NCBI GenBank assembly: GCA_020438105.1
Contig: JAGQVE010000025.1
Location: 1-54,104, forward strand
Reading direction: 5' to 3'
DNA length: 54,104 bases
Origin: Bacteroidales bacterium
Lineage (GTDB): Bacteria > Bacteroidota > Bacteroidia > Bacteroidales > JAADJA01
A program made the position numbers and the translations under genes. Each line of letters opens with the position of its first letter. Positions within the stretch are counted from its first letter, which is position 1. Shown piece after piece: positions 8,069 through 17,023 of this stretch. The notes beneath the pieces are model-generated. The model was not told the DNA's origin. It did no database searches and saw only the letters and a list, made by a program, of their open reading frames with translations.

Positions 8069-9487
8069 ATGCGCATCCTCCTAACCGGTGGTACCGGGTA
8101 TATTGCCAAACGACTGTTGCCTGTTTTGTTAAAAGAGGGCCATGAAGTTATTTGTTGCGTGCGCGATAGCCGGCGTTATCACACCAATGGCATATATACT
8201 GAAAGTTGCTGCATGATCGAAGTGGATTTTCTGAAGGAAGAGGAGCTTTACAAAATTCCTGAGGACATTGATGTGGCGTATTATTTTATCCATTCGATGA
8301 CAGGGACTATACGCGATTTTGATGTACTTGAGGAATGGGCTGCAACAAATTTTAAAAACCGGATGGATCAGACCAACGTGAAACAGGTTATTTATTTAAG
8401 TGGAATAGCAAACGAAAAAGTATTGTCAAAACATCTCCGGTCGCGATTGCATGTTGAAAATATACTTTCTTTGGGTAAATATCATCTAACAACTTTACGT
8501 GCTGGTATTATTGTGGGCTCGGGCAGTGCCTCCTTTGAAATCATCCGCGACCTGGTGGAAAAGTTGCCTTTAATGATTGCACCCCGCTGGCTCGAAACAC
8601 GATCGCAGCCAATCTCAATAAGAAATGTAATCCAGTTTTTAAATAAGGTTTTGCTCAACCCCAAAACCTTTGATCAAAGTTTTGATATAGGAGGCCCGGA
8701 AATACTCACATACAAAGAAATGTTGCTTCAATATGCGAAGGTGAGACGCTTGAAACGGTTTATAATTACCGTTCCGTTACTTCCTCCGAGACTTTCTTCA
8801 TACTGGCTTTATTTTGTTACTTCAACTTCCTATAAACTTGCCCGAAATCTTGTTGACAGCATGAAAGTGGAGGTAATATGCAAACCTAATAATTTGAATA
8901 ATTGGCTAAATATTGAGCTATTAACCTATGAGCAATCTATTTTGCTGGCATTTGACACGATCGCCCAGCATCATGTGTTATCCAGTTGGACCGATGCTAT
9001 GTCGAGCGAAATACTTAAAGAGGGTTTATCCCGCAGAATAGATGTTCCGGTTTATGGTTGTTTGAAAGATGAGCGACAACGGCGGGTAAAAGATGAGCCT
9101 GAAACTTTACGGCGGATATGGTCGCTGGGAGGTGAAAAGGGCTGGTTATATGCCAACTGGCTGTGGGAACTCCGCGGAATGATGGATAAAATGGTTGGTG
9201 GGGTTGGCCTGCGGCGTGGCCGTCGTGATCCGGATGACCTTGAAGTAGGGGAGTCACTTGATTTTTGGCGGGTTGTTTATGCCAATAAAGAGCGAAAACG
9301 ATTGCTCCTTTATGCCGAAATGAAGATACCTGGTGAAGCCTGGCTCGAATTTAAGATTGAAGATGGTATTTTGTATCAAACTGCTACGTTGCGGCCATTG
9401 GGCATCTGGGGCCGGTTATACTGGTTTATGGTTTTGCCTTTTCATGGAATTGTTTTTAATGGGTTGATCAGGAAATTGACGGAATGA
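8069..9487 (+). CDS. SDR-family NAD(P)-binding protein with C-terminal DUF2867 domain
   Basis: 472 residues in two parts. The N-terminal half is an atypical short-chain dehydrogenase/reductase fold: the glycine-rich nucleotide motif TGGTGYIAKRL at residues 6-16, then YYFIHSM and VIYLSGIA, as in NmrA/ComplexI-39 kDa-like members. The C-terminal part (about 330-472) matches the DUF2867 pattern: WSLGGEKGWLYANWLWELRG, then GESLDFWRV and a hydrophobic end. The length and order fit the SDR-DUF2867 fusion family found widely in bacteria. Substrate unknown. It stands alone, transcribed away from the ECF sigma operon. Confidence 0.88.
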   Translation: MRILLTGGTGYIAKRLLPVLLKEGHEVICCVRDSRRYHTNGIYTESCCMIEVDFLKEEELYKIPEDIDVAYYFIHSMTGTIRDFDVLEEWAATNFKNRMDQTNVKQVIYLSGIANEKVLSKHLRSRLHVENILSLGKYHLTTLRAGIIVGSGSASFEIIRDLVEKLPLMIAPRWLETRSQPISIRNVIQFLNKVLLNPKTFDQSFDIGGPEILTYKEMLLQYAKVRRLKRFIITVPLLPPRLSSYWLYFVTSTSYKLARNLVDSMKVEVICKPNNLNNWLNIELLTYEQSILLAFDTIAQHHVLSSWTDAMSSEILKEGLSRRIDVPVYGCLKDERQRRVKDEPETLRRIWSLGGEKGWLYANWLWELRGMMDKMVGGVGLRRGRRDPDDLEVGESLDFWRVVYANKERKRLLLYAEMKIPGEAWLEFKIEDGILYQTATLRPLGIWGRLYWFMVLPFHGIVFNGLIRKLTE

Positions 9488-9569
9488 TCCAATATGTTGC
9501 AGAATTCCTTCGACTGATATTAATGTTGAATTTAAAACCATAATTATTAACAAATAAACTCAAACAAAC

Positions 9570-10250
9570 ATGACAAGAGATGATCAACTGGTTTTTTGCC
9601 GAAAATGTACCAAACGAAAAATGGATTTGCAAAAAGGATTGCTATGTGGCTTAACAGGTGACTTTGCAAAGTTTGAAAAAGTATGCCCTGACTATGAGCA
9701 CGACATGACCGTACTTACTAAAAATAATGAAGCAATTAGTGTAGCCGATGCAAATCGAATGCTTAATAGTGAGATGCTGGAAAAATTCCGTCTTGAACAA
9801 AACCTACCCTATGCCATATTTGCCGGTTCAATTGCTGCTATTGCAATGGCTGCAATTTGGGCGTTGGTAACTGTGGTTACCAATTTTCAAATTGGTTATA
9901 TGGCGCTCGCCGTTGGTGCTGCTGTAGGTTTTGCCGTACGGTTTGGGGGCAATGGAATCGACCAGGTTTTTGGTGTGGTTGGAGCAATTATTTCCTTTGT
10001 TGGTGTTTTATTGGGTAACTTTCTAAGCATTATCGAATTTATTGCTGAACAGGAAGAACTGGGTTATTTCCAGACACTAACCTTGATCGATTACCATTTT
10101 TTGCCGGATATTATGATTGCTACATTTCATCCTATGGATTTGCTTTTTTATGCATTGGCCATATATGAAGGGTACAGGTTTTCGTTCCGCCGGCTTACCG
10201 AAGATGATTTTAAAACTATGCAAAGAAAAATCACTGATAACAGGACTTAA
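9570..10250 (+). CDS. uncharacterised membrane protein with N-terminal cysteine (zinc-ribbon-like) motif
   Basis: 226 residues. Cysteines at 10, 13, 26 and 39 (CRKC, then GLLCGLTG and VCPDY) look like a four-Cys metal site in a cytoplasmic N-terminus. Three or four hydrophobic segments follow at roughly 82-105, 108-126, 130-156 and 178-202. The central part (AVGAAVGFAVRFGGNGIDQV) is Gly/Ala rich. No enzymatic motif is visible. I do not recognise a named family, although Bacteroidota carry many proteins combining a short Cys-rich head with a helical membrane domain. It stands between an SDR gene and a convergent VOC gene with no evident operon partner. Confidence 0.7.
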   Translation: MTRDDQLVFCRKCTKRKMDLQKGLLCGLTGDFAKFEKVCPDYEHDMTVLTKNNEAISVADANRMLNSEMLEKFRLEQNLPYAIFAGSIAAIAMAAIWALVTVVTNFQIGYMALAVGAAVGFAVRFGGNGIDQVFGVVGAIISFVGVLLGNFLSIIEFIAEQEELGYFQTLTLIDYHFLPDIMIATFHPMDLLFYALAIYEGYRFSFRRLTEDDFKTMQRKITDNRT

Positions 10251-10290
10251 CTGGAATTAAGAACGGCCTTAATAATGATGACTTCGGGGG

Positions 10291-10874
10291 TCATTTATTC
10301 GTTTCCCCGCCCAGTTCGGTCAGCGCTTCGTCAACCGGTTCCCATAATTCTATCTTGTTCCCGAATGGGTCGAGCAGGTGGACAAATCTGCCGTAATCGT
10401 AACTTTCGATGGAATCGAGTTGCACAGCCCCGTTGGCTTTCAGTTTTTGCAGCAGCCCATCCAGGTTTTGATCCCGGTAGTTGATCATGAATTCTTTTTT
10501 TGAAGGATCCAGATAGGTTGTGGCCGTGTCGAATACCGACCAGCGGAGATAGTTGATCTCGTCGGGGAGGTTGGCATCCCGCAATTCAAATACCGCACCG
10601 TACGGATCCATCGTGAGGCCCATGTTTTTGTTGTACCATTCCTTAGTAGCCCTGGGGTTGTCCGATGTGAAGAAAATACCCCGATGCCGGTTGCACGGGC
10701 AGTGGTGTCTGGAGTAGTGGTTGCGTGATCGACGGAAGTTGTTGCTTCATCCTTTTGCGGGCATGAACAACCGACGATGATCAGCATAGATAAAAAGGTA
10801 ATGAAACAGGAATATTTAGAAACTATGAGATTTAATTTTAATGTGTACTTAATGAACAATCTCAAATTTAACAT
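10291..10874 (-). pseudogene. VOC (glyoxalase-like) lipoprotein gene disrupted by a one-base frameshift
   Basis: One frame gives a lipoprotein signal (LSMLIIVGCSC), a Thr/Ala-rich linker and the start of a VOC domain (ATGIG). The rest of the domain is in another frame. Adding one base to the run of four C at 10679-10682 joins them and restores GIGGIFFTSDNPRATKEWYN, matching the intact paralogue at 24567 (GLGGVFFKSNDPEALKKWYE). The C-terminal half, ending YDYGRFVHLLDPFGNKIELW, is intact. The gene is therefore either a recent pseudogene or the victim of a homopolymer sequencing error. The start is uncertain: the ATG at 10874 (or 10889) overlaps the end of the upstream SIMPL gene. Confidence 0.75.
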
Positions 10875-11577
10875 AAATATTAGCCTCAATGTTTATTTTT
10901 TTGAATTGGATGAATTCTTTGGTTATTGTTTTGGCCTGATAATCTTGATAGTAACTCACATCATTAGCTCTTGATCCGCGAACATTTGAATTATAAAGCA
11001 AATAACCGGAATCATCAAACACATCAATCGATTTTACAATGAGTGCAGAACCCCGTTCCTGTCCGATGGCAGCCAGGAGGTAATCGGCTTTATCGCGGGC
11101 AGCGGAGATGGCATTAACCTCAACCTCCTTTTTGAATTCCTGCATTTTGGAATGACTGACACGGATAATATCGGCATCTTCCACATCGAGGTCGCCCAGT
11201 TTTTCAAATACCTTCACTACTTCTTCGGCACTTTTGACTTTCAGTTCGTATTCACCCTGTTTTACCACATCCCTCTTTGTCCATTTTACCCGGATATATT
11301 CGGCAGCGGCATCGGCAATATCGAGGTTTTCTAATGGAATGCCCAATGCTGTCAAGGCATTTTTCAGGTCATCCAGTTGCTTTTCTACGGTAATGGTTTC
11401 GCGGTTTTCCTGCCGTTCCTTCAGGATGATTTGGATGAAAATTTCATCCGGGACTACCTTTTTTACGGCATAACCGGTTACTTCGATGAAGGGTGTGTCA
11501 TTTGCGGGTTCATCGGTTTGTGCAAAAGTGATAAACGGGATAATGAAGGCAATTAAAATAATGCTGTACTTTTTCAT
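10849..11577 (-). CDS. SIMPL domain (DUF541) exported protein
   Basis: 242 residues with a signal peptide ending ITFAQ. The body carries the SIMPL/DUF541 signature: FIEVTGYAVKKVVPDEIFIQ near the N-terminus, a helical DLKNALTALGI segment, the YELKVKSAEEVVKVFEKLG core, AISAARDKADYLLAAIGQ, and a closing strand INIEANIYVKFEI. Members are periplasmic or membrane-attached proteins of poorly defined role, some linked to stress or signalling. It is followed on the same strand by the frameshifted VOC lipoprotein, whose start overlaps the 3' end of this gene. The family call is secure, the function is not. Confidence 0.88.
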   Translation of the reverse strand: MKKYSIILIAFIIPFITFAQTDEPANDTPFIEVTGYAVKKVVPDEIFIQIILKERQENRETITVEKQLDDLKNALTALGIPLENLDIADAAAEYIRVKWTKRDVVKQGEYELKVKSAEEVVKVFEKLGDLDVEDADIIRVSHSKMQEFKKEVEVNAISAARDKADYLLAAIGQERGSALIVKSIDVFDDSGYLLYNSNVRGSRANDVSYYQDYQAKTITKEFIQFKKINIEANIYVKFEIVH

Positions 11578-11681
11578 GGGTATTGATATTAATTAATGAA
11601 TTATTGAGAAAGGATAACGAAAGAATGTTAAATTTCTGATTTGATATAAATAAAAAAGTCACTGATGATCCGGAAATAAAT

Positions 11682-11705
11682 AAGGCCGGGCATTCACCCG
11701 GCCTT
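11682..11705 (-). terminator. rho-independent terminator of the DUF2214 gene
   Basis: Perfect 9-bp stem AAGGCCGGG / CCCGGCCTT with a 6-base loop, 31 bases after the stop at 11736. On the minus strand it is followed by TATTTATTT, a moderate U tract. Confidence 0.75.
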
Positions 11706-11735
11706 AACTTATAATTTGATTTTTACAATTAAATC

Positions 11736-12185
11736 CTAGTTATGTCCTGTTCCCCTTGCTACAAACACTGCCAGCAGTGGGATGATCGAAATAAGCAGTA
11801 GCTCAATTCTGATAAACATCAATGTTCCTTTTACCATTTTTTCGCTGATTTCGGGTGTTTGGCCATTCTTTACTTGTTTGCGCCACTTTAAAAAACGAAT
11901 GGTGGGCCAAATTGACAGGATAGCCATGATCGCAAATAAGGTTAGTTTAGTATGGAAAAAAGGATTGCTCAGGTAGTATTCCGATCCTTTTCCGTAAACA
12001 AACCATCGCAGCAGTCCGGTTGCCAAAACAAGGATGGCGGCCAGGCCATAGATCATATCAATGGTTGCAAGTTGTTTGATCCGTGAACCATCAATTCCGG
12101 GTTTCAGTATTAAATGTTCAGATATGAGTGAGCCCATCAGGGTCATTATTCCAAGGAAATGCAAATAGGGAACTAAAATCTCCAT
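11736..12185 (-). CDS. DUF2214 family membrane protein
   Basis: 149 residues with four predicted transmembrane helices (about 5-23, 44-64, 79-96, 124-144). Family features are visible in order: LVPYLHFLGIMTLMGSLISE, then LATIDMIYGLAAILVLATGL, followed by RWFVYGKGSEYYLSNPFFHT and SIWPTIRFLKWRK. DUF2214 proteins are small integral membrane proteins of unknown role, with conserved His residues that might bind heme or a metal (inference). It is a single-gene unit with its own terminator and is divergent from the M23 peptidase gene, with about 120 bases between the chosen starts. Confidence 0.85.
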   Translation of the reverse strand: MEILVPYLHFLGIMTLMGSLISEHLILKPGIDGSRIKQLATIDMIYGLAAILVLATGLLRWFVYGKGSEYYLSNPFFHTKLTLFAIMAILSIWPTIRFLKWRKQVKNGQTPEISEKMVKGTLMFIRIELLLISIIPLLAVFVARGTGHN

Positions 12186-12306
12186 TGTTTTTGTTTTGTC
12201 AGAACAACAATTCTATCGGGCCTTTGTTGAAACACCAACCAAATATTTTAAAGTATACCAAAATCACCTGATCATCGTTTGCCTTTTAACTTCCAAAATC
12301 ATATAT

Positions 12307-12846
12307 ATGAAAAAACGAATTTTTTTTCTTGCTGTAATTGTAATTGTTTTTATTGGTTTTTTAATCCCGCAAAAATTTGTGATCCCTGTTAAGGGGGCTA
12401 CTTCGGGCGACTGGAACCCGCAAAGTTACTGGGCATATCCCTGGGGGAAATCCATTACACACAAGGGTGTTGATATTTTTGCCCCGGAAGGTAAACCGGT
12501 TTTGTCAAGCACCAGGGGCCTTGTTGTATTTGCCGGTGAAAATGGGAGAGGTGGCAATTCAATTATGGTTTTAGGTCCCAAATGGCGAATTCATTATTAT
12601 GCGCATCTTAGCAAATTTCATACGCATGTGGGAAGTATTGTGGCTTCAGGAGATATAATCGGGGAGGTTGGCAAAACCGGGAATGCTGCCAATACCCCGG
12701 CACATTTGCATTACTCTATCTTGACCCTGGTGCCTTATCCCTGGCGTGCCGACCGCGACCATCAGGGTTGGCGGAAGATGTTTTATCTGAATCCTATCAC
12801 CTATTTGGATCAATATGGCTGTGTTGAAGTTGCCGAAGGGGATTAA
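12307..12846 (+). CDS. M23 family metallopeptidase (LytM-type)
   Basis: 179 residues, anchored or exported by an N-terminal hydrophobic segment (residues 5-20). The LytM zinc site is complete: H52 and D56 in HKGVDIFAP, and the HLH pair at 133-135 in AHLHYSI. Such enzymes cut peptide cross-bridges of peptidoglycan or, if degenerate, regulate amidases. A longer frame opens at 12196, but the hydrophobic signal only begins at the ATG at 12307, so that start is preferred. The gene converges on the T9SS gene at 12903; the hairpin between them has its U tract on the other strand. Confidence 0.88.
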   Translation: MKKRIFFLAVIVIVFIGFLIPQKFVIPVKGATSGDWNPQSYWAYPWGKSITHKGVDIFAPEGKPVLSSTRGLVVFAGENGRGGNSIMVLGPKWRIHYYAHLSKFHTHVGSIVASGDIIGEVGKTGNAANTPAHLHYSILTLVPYPWRADRDHQGWRKMFYLNPITYLDQYGCVEVAEGD

Positions 12847-12849
12847 TGA

Positions 12850-12883
12850 AAAAACCGGTGTTCTGAATTCTCAAAACACCGGT
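12850..12883 (-). terminator. rho-independent terminator of the T9SS repeat-protein gene
   Basis: 9-bp stem ACCGGTGTT / AACACCGGT (12854-12862 and 12875-12883). On the minus strand it is followed by TTTTTT; the plus strand lacks a U tract, so it serves the minus-strand gene ending at 12903. Confidence 0.8.
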
Positions 12884-12902
12884 CCTGAATTAAATGATCA
12901 CC

Positions 12903-14825
12903 TTATTGTTTGAGGATTTTATGCGTAATAACCGATCCGTTTGAATGGATCCTGGCCATGTAAATCCCTTTATTCAGATTTGACAATTCAATTGTTTGGT
13001 TTGCAAGCCCATTCCCCTTAACTTGCAAAATTAGCCTGCCACTCATATCCAATATTTCAATGAATTTAATTGCAGCATTATTTGACGTTTCAATGGTACA
13101 ATTCTCCAATACCGGATTGGGGTAAATATTTAACTTCTCGGCCCTGTTTGATGCAATTCCGGTATACAAAAATTCCATACATGCTGATGTATCAACGCAA
13201 GCGTGCTGTGTAACAACAACTGCATAATTGCCACTTGCAGATGGCGTAAACCAGGAGTTGGTTTCGCCGGTAATGGGCTCAAAATTGTCATCACAATCCA
13301 CCCATTGGAAGGTCCCGTTTTCAAAATTGCAATACAAGGTACCTTCCACTTCCATTACTTCCATATCCAGTTCACAATCCACAATATAGTGGCAAAGGAA
13401 TGACTCGTCTCCAAATCCAGGGGCCTGCATGGGGGCACTACCGGTTGTAAAGTCGAAATTGGATTGACCGGCAAAGCTGCCACCCAGGATAATTCCATCA
13501 TCATTTGCTTCCAGCGCGAGCCCTTCGCTCATGAGACTTCCGGTAAACGACCCGGCCCAGTAATATTCGCCCATCGGGGTGTATTTGGCGATGAACAGGT
13601 CGTTGTTCATGGGTGTGGGAAGGTAAGCTGTATCCGGCCCCGGATCCATATCGCATGAATAGGAATTGATGGCTCCGGTTAGGAAAATGTTATTCTCATA
13701 ATCCACCGCAATTCTTTCTGCTGCTTCAGTCCCTGAACCGCCCATACTGCCAGCAAAAATAAGGTTTCCGGCCGGGTTAAATTTTACCAGGAACATGTCG
13801 ACATGTTGGCTTACAGGCGCAAGCTGGTGTACCCCTGTTCCCGGATCGAAATCAATGATACCGTTAAAAATTCCGGTTAATATAACATTGCTATCGTGAT
13901 CAAACTGAACATCCGTCCCTTTTTCACTGGCATTGGCCGAACCAAATCCAAAAGCGTACTGCAGGTTTGCATCGGTATCATAACGTGCCACAAAAATATC
14001 GTCATAACCATTGGAAACTAGCGAGGCAAACCCTATACCGGGATCAAAATCGGCAGTATTGCTAAAGTAGCCGGTGATGCAAACATCGCCTGAAACTGGC
14101 TCAACCGAAAGCCCAAGTCCTTCATCAGTTATGTCCCCTCCAAAGTTATAGGCCCAAACTATTTCATTATTGGCATTATATTTTGCCATAAATGCATCAA
14201 TATAGGTTGCTTGCACCAGGTACTCTCCAACCGGATCGGGATCAAAATCGATGATGCCTGCAAAGCGGCCAACCACATAACGATTTCCGGCATTGTCGAT
14301 GGCCATATCTGTGATCAGGTCGGTACCGGTACTTCCAAATGAAATGGCAGATAAAAAGTTGCCTTGTGTATCGTAATTTGCAATAAAGCAGTCTTCACTA
14401 CCATTTGAACCCAGGTAAAAACTCCCCGTTCCGGGATCAAAATCAGCGTTGCCGGTGAATACGCCGGCTACACAAATGCTTCCGTTTGGCGCCATTTCGA
14501 TGGCAGTTCCGTAGTCGATATAGGAGGGGTTTCCGGCTTTGAATGCCCACTGAAGTAATCCGTTGGAAGCATATTTGGCAACATATATATCACCGTAGCT
14601 ATCCGCCGAAAGATTAAAAACAGCGCCGGTTGGATCAAAGTCGGCCGGGGCAGAGTTAAACTTGCCGGTGGCATAAACAGGGCCATCCGGATCAACAGCG
14701 ATATCGTTTACATATTCGTATTGGTTACCACCAAAATGCATGGCCCAGTCGAAATGAACCTGCGCGTGCAAAATGTTAATGAGCATGATGAGTGCTAATA
14801 AAGTAAAGGTGTTTTTTGTTTTCAT
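12903..14825 (-). CDS. T9SS cargo protein with seven DFDPG-type repeats
   Basis: 640 residues: a signal peptide (residues 1-22, ending ILHAQ), then seven repeats of about 55-70 residues, each with a DFDPG-like turn followed by a (D)xFxAKY strand (for example ADFDPGTGSFYLGSNGSEDC, then IDFDPGTG and CDMDPGPD). This is the SBBP-like beta-propeller pattern. A Cys-containing linker follows. The C-terminal 75 residues are a type A sorting domain (LNIYPNPVLENCTIE, ending THKILKQ) for secretion and cell-surface attachment by the type IX system. The frame opens farther upstream, but ATG 14825 directly precedes the signal peptide. No enzymatic site is seen; an adhesive or surface role is inferred. Confidence 0.85.
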   Translation of the reverse strand: MKTKNTFTLLALIMLINILHAQVHFDWAMHFGGNQYEYVNDIAVDPDGPVYATGKFNSAPADFDPTGAVFNLSADSYGDIYVAKYASNGLLQWAFKAGNPSYIDYGTAIEMAPNGSICVAGVFTGNADFDPGTGSFYLGSNGSEDCFIANYDTQGNFLSAISFGSTGTDLITDMAIDNAGNRYVVGRFAGIIDFDPDPVGEYLVQATYIDAFMAKYNANNEIVWAYNFGGDITDEGLGLSVEPVSGDVCITGYFSNTADFDPGIGFASLVSNGYDDIFVARYDTDANLQYAFGFGSANASEKGTDVQFDHDSNVILTGIFNGIIDFDPGTGVHQLAPVSQHVDMFLVKFNPAGNLIFAGSMGGSGTEAAERIAVDYENNIFLTGAINSYSCDMDPGPDTAYLPTPMNNDLFIAKYTPMGEYYWAGSFTGSLMSEGLALEANDDGIILGGSFAGQSNFDFTTGSAPMQAPGFGDESFLCHYIVDCELDMEVMEVEGTLYCNFENGTFQWVDCDDNFEPITGETNSWFTPSASGNYAVVVTQHACVDTSACMEFLYTGIASNRAEKLNIYPNPVLENCTIETSNNAAIKFIEILDMSGRLILQVKGNGLANQTIELSNLNKGIYMARIHSNGSVITHKILKQ

Positions 14826-14875
14826 AATTATCAGGATTAGTGATTGAATTAAAAATTTTGTTGGTTGTCGAGAAG

Positions 14876-14883
14876 CAAAATTA
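14876..14883 (-). promoter_or_regulatory. candidate -7 element of the T9SS repeat-protein gene (TAATTTTG)
   Basis: TAnnTTTG on the minus strand, 50 bases before ATG 14825. Its position supports the internal start over the longer frame, which would begin upstream of the promoter. No clear -33 box. Confidence 0.45.
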
Positions 14884-15005
14884 AGGGTCGGAACTGGTTC
14901 CCTTTTCAGGGGTTTGGGTGATTTTAAGTTCCCTGAAAACAATGATTTTTTATATATTGGATTTGGACGAAAATTCATGGAAAACCATGAAAGAACCTTT
15001 TGATT

Positions 15006-15013
15006 TATCTTTG
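15006..15013 (+). promoter_or_regulatory. candidate -7 element of the histidine kinase gene (TATCTTTG)
   Basis: Perfect TAnnTTTG only 13 bases before ATG 15027, so the transcript would have a leader of about 6-8 bases. The -33 region lacks a clear TTTG. Confidence 0.4.
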
Positions 15014-15026
15014 ATCTTTGCAATTG

Positions 15027-17015
15027 ATGAAAAACAAGATCAGTCGAAATACCATTTTCATTTTTCTGTTTAGCCTGCTTAATTCATTTGTCAACGGGCA
15101 AACAGGCAGCCAGCGCATTGATAGTATCATGGGTCAAATGGCGGAGATCGAAAACGATAGTATCCGAATCCGAAACCTTTCGGATGTGGCATATTCATTT
15201 GAGAGTACTGAGCCCAACATCGCCATGAAACTTTATGATATAGCGATCGATCAAAGTCAAAAAAAGCAATTTGATTTACTTGAAGGCCTGAATTACCGGT
15301 ATAAGGGTCTGGTATATAAAGATCAATCAAAATACGATTCTGCTATGCTCTATTTTAAATTGGCGGATGAAAAAATGGATCATGGCCCGATAATCAACGA
15401 AAAAGCAAAGTTATACTTTGACATGGCGACGGTGTATCAACTTAAAGGAGATTTTGAGCCGGCAGCTTCCTATTATATCCAGTCAATCCGGTTATTTGAA
15501 GAAACAGCTGGCCGCTTAGGAGTCTCGCGGGCATCTTCAAACCTGGGAGCTTTGTACCTGGAAATGGGGCTTGTGACCAATGCTATCTATTATGATTCTA
15601 TTGCGGTTGCAATGGCACAACAAATTCAGGATAGCAGTGGCCTGGCTTCGTCGCTTGTTAACCTTGGTATCGCAAAAGGAGCCGCCGGACAAAACACGCA
15701 AGTGTTACCTCAATTTATGGAGGCCATGACCATTGCAGAGTCGCTTAATGATCAGTTCATCCTTTCGTATGTTTATTCAAATCTGGCTGATTATTACGGT
15801 AAACAAAAAAACTTCAGCAAGGCCCTTGATTTCTCATCCCTCGCCCTGGAAATTGCAAGAACCCAAAATAACCTTGCCGAAATGAGTACTTTCCGACATT
15901 TCAAGGGTTACTACCAAATGAAAACCGGGGATATATATGAAGGTATTGGGAATATGGAAGCAGCGCTGAAATCGAACCGTGAGCTCGGATTGGAAGAGGA
16001 GCGAATTGATTTGCTGATACACCTGGCTGAAGCTTATGAGGCTGTTGGAAATATTAAGAAAGCCCTGGACCTTACCCGTTCGGCTCATTTTTTAAACGAT
16101 AGTATTTATAACCATAAAATGCAACAAACCGTGAATGAGCTGCGATTGAAATATGAAACTGAAAATAAGGAGCGCAGGATCATGCGGTTGGAGTTTAATC
16201 AGCAATTGCAGGAGCGAAGGAACAGGAACCTGGTATATTTCCTGGCAGGATTGGGACTTTTATTGATCCTCCTGGGATTCCTGGTTGTTTTTTATCGTCA
16301 AAAACTGAGGATAAGCAGGCTTTTAGCCAAACAAAATGAAGAAATAAACCAACGGAAAATTCAGGCATTGGAACAGGAAAAGACGATTCACTCAATGGAT
16401 GCAATGATCAGAGGGCAGGAAGAGGAAAGAGCCCGAATTGCCAACGACCTGCACGATGGGTTAGGAAGTTTACTATCGACCATTCAAATGCATTTTAATA
16501 AAATTCAGGAGGAACTTAACAGCCTGCAAAAACTAAATGCACATTTAAAAGCATTCGAGATGCTGGATGATGCCTGCGTGGAGGTTCGGAAAATTTCGCA
16601 TGATATGATGCCCGGTGCACTTGAAAAACTGGGACTTATGCCGGCATTGAACGACCTGGTAAACAATTTGAAATCAACCGGGAAAATGAATGTAGTGATG
16701 CAGGAATTTGGCGATAAGCAAAAGTTGGATAAAACGCAGGAGATGATGCTCTATCGCATTGTTCAGGAACTGATGAATAATGTTTCAAAGCATGCGCAAG
16801 CCAATGAACTGATCGTTCAATTTACCTGGCATGAAAACATGCTCAACCTGATTGTGGAAGATGACGGCAAGGGCTTTGATCAGGATAAAATTGAGGCTGG
16901 TCTTGGGTTGGAAAGCATTCAAAGGCGGGTTGATTACCTGAGAGGAAAACTTTATGTTGAGTCGGCTGTTGGAAAAGGAAGTACTTTCACCATGGATATT
17001 CCAATCAATAATTAA
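15027..17015 (+). CDS. TPR-containing sensor histidine kinase (HisKA_3/NarX-like)
   Basis: 662 residues. A signal sequence (1-25) is followed by a large periplasmic region of about six tetratricopeptide-like repeats (roughly 60-365; for example AMLYFKLADEKM and AASYYIQSIRLFEE), a transmembrane helix near 395-418 (YFLAGLGLLLILLGFLVVFY), a coiled linker, a HisKA_3 dimerisation domain with phospho-acceptor H476 in RIANDLHDGLGSLLS, and a HATPase with N box ELMNNVSKHAQA and G box VEDDGKGFD. It senses an unknown signal and phosphorylates the regulator encoded 8 bases downstream. ATG 15027 is chosen over a TTG at 15018. Confidence 0.93.
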   Translation: MKNKISRNTIFIFLFSLLNSFVNGQTGSQRIDSIMGQMAEIENDSIRIRNLSDVAYSFESTEPNIAMKLYDIAIDQSQKKQFDLLEGLNYRYKGLVYKDQSKYDSAMLYFKLADEKMDHGPIINEKAKLYFDMATVYQLKGDFEPAASYYIQSIRLFEETAGRLGVSRASSNLGALYLEMGLVTNAIYYDSIAVAMAQQIQDSSGLASSLVNLGIAKGAAGQNTQVLPQFMEAMTIAESLNDQFILSYVYSNLADYYGKQKNFSKALDFSSLALEIARTQNNLAEMSTFRHFKGYYQMKTGDIYEGIGNMEAALKSNRELGLEEERIDLLIHLAEAYEAVGNIKKALDLTRSAHFLNDSIYNHKMQQTVNELRLKYETENKERRIMRLEFNQQLQERRNRNLVYFLAGLGLLLILLGFLVVFYRQKLRISRLLAKQNEEINQRKIQALEQEKTIHSMDAMIRGQEEERARIANDLHDGLGSLLSTIQMHFNKIQEELNSLQKLNAHLKAFEMLDDACVEVRKISHDMMPGALEKLGLMPALNDLVNNLKSTGKMNVVMQEFGDKQKLDKTQEMMLYRIVQELMNNVSKHAQANELIVQFTWHENMLNLIVEDDGKGFDQDKIEAGLGLESIQRRVDYLRGKLYVESAVGKGSTFTMDIPINN

Positions 17016-17023
17016 GAAGAGGT

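Noticed and set aside
10485..10889. Separate short lipoprotein gene
   Set aside because: Its C-terminal half is out-of-frame VOC sequence; the frameshift explanation joins it to the frame at 10291.
12196..12306. N-terminal extension of the M23 peptidase
   Set aside because: The hydrophobic signal begins at ATG 12307 and the upstream part lacks protein character.
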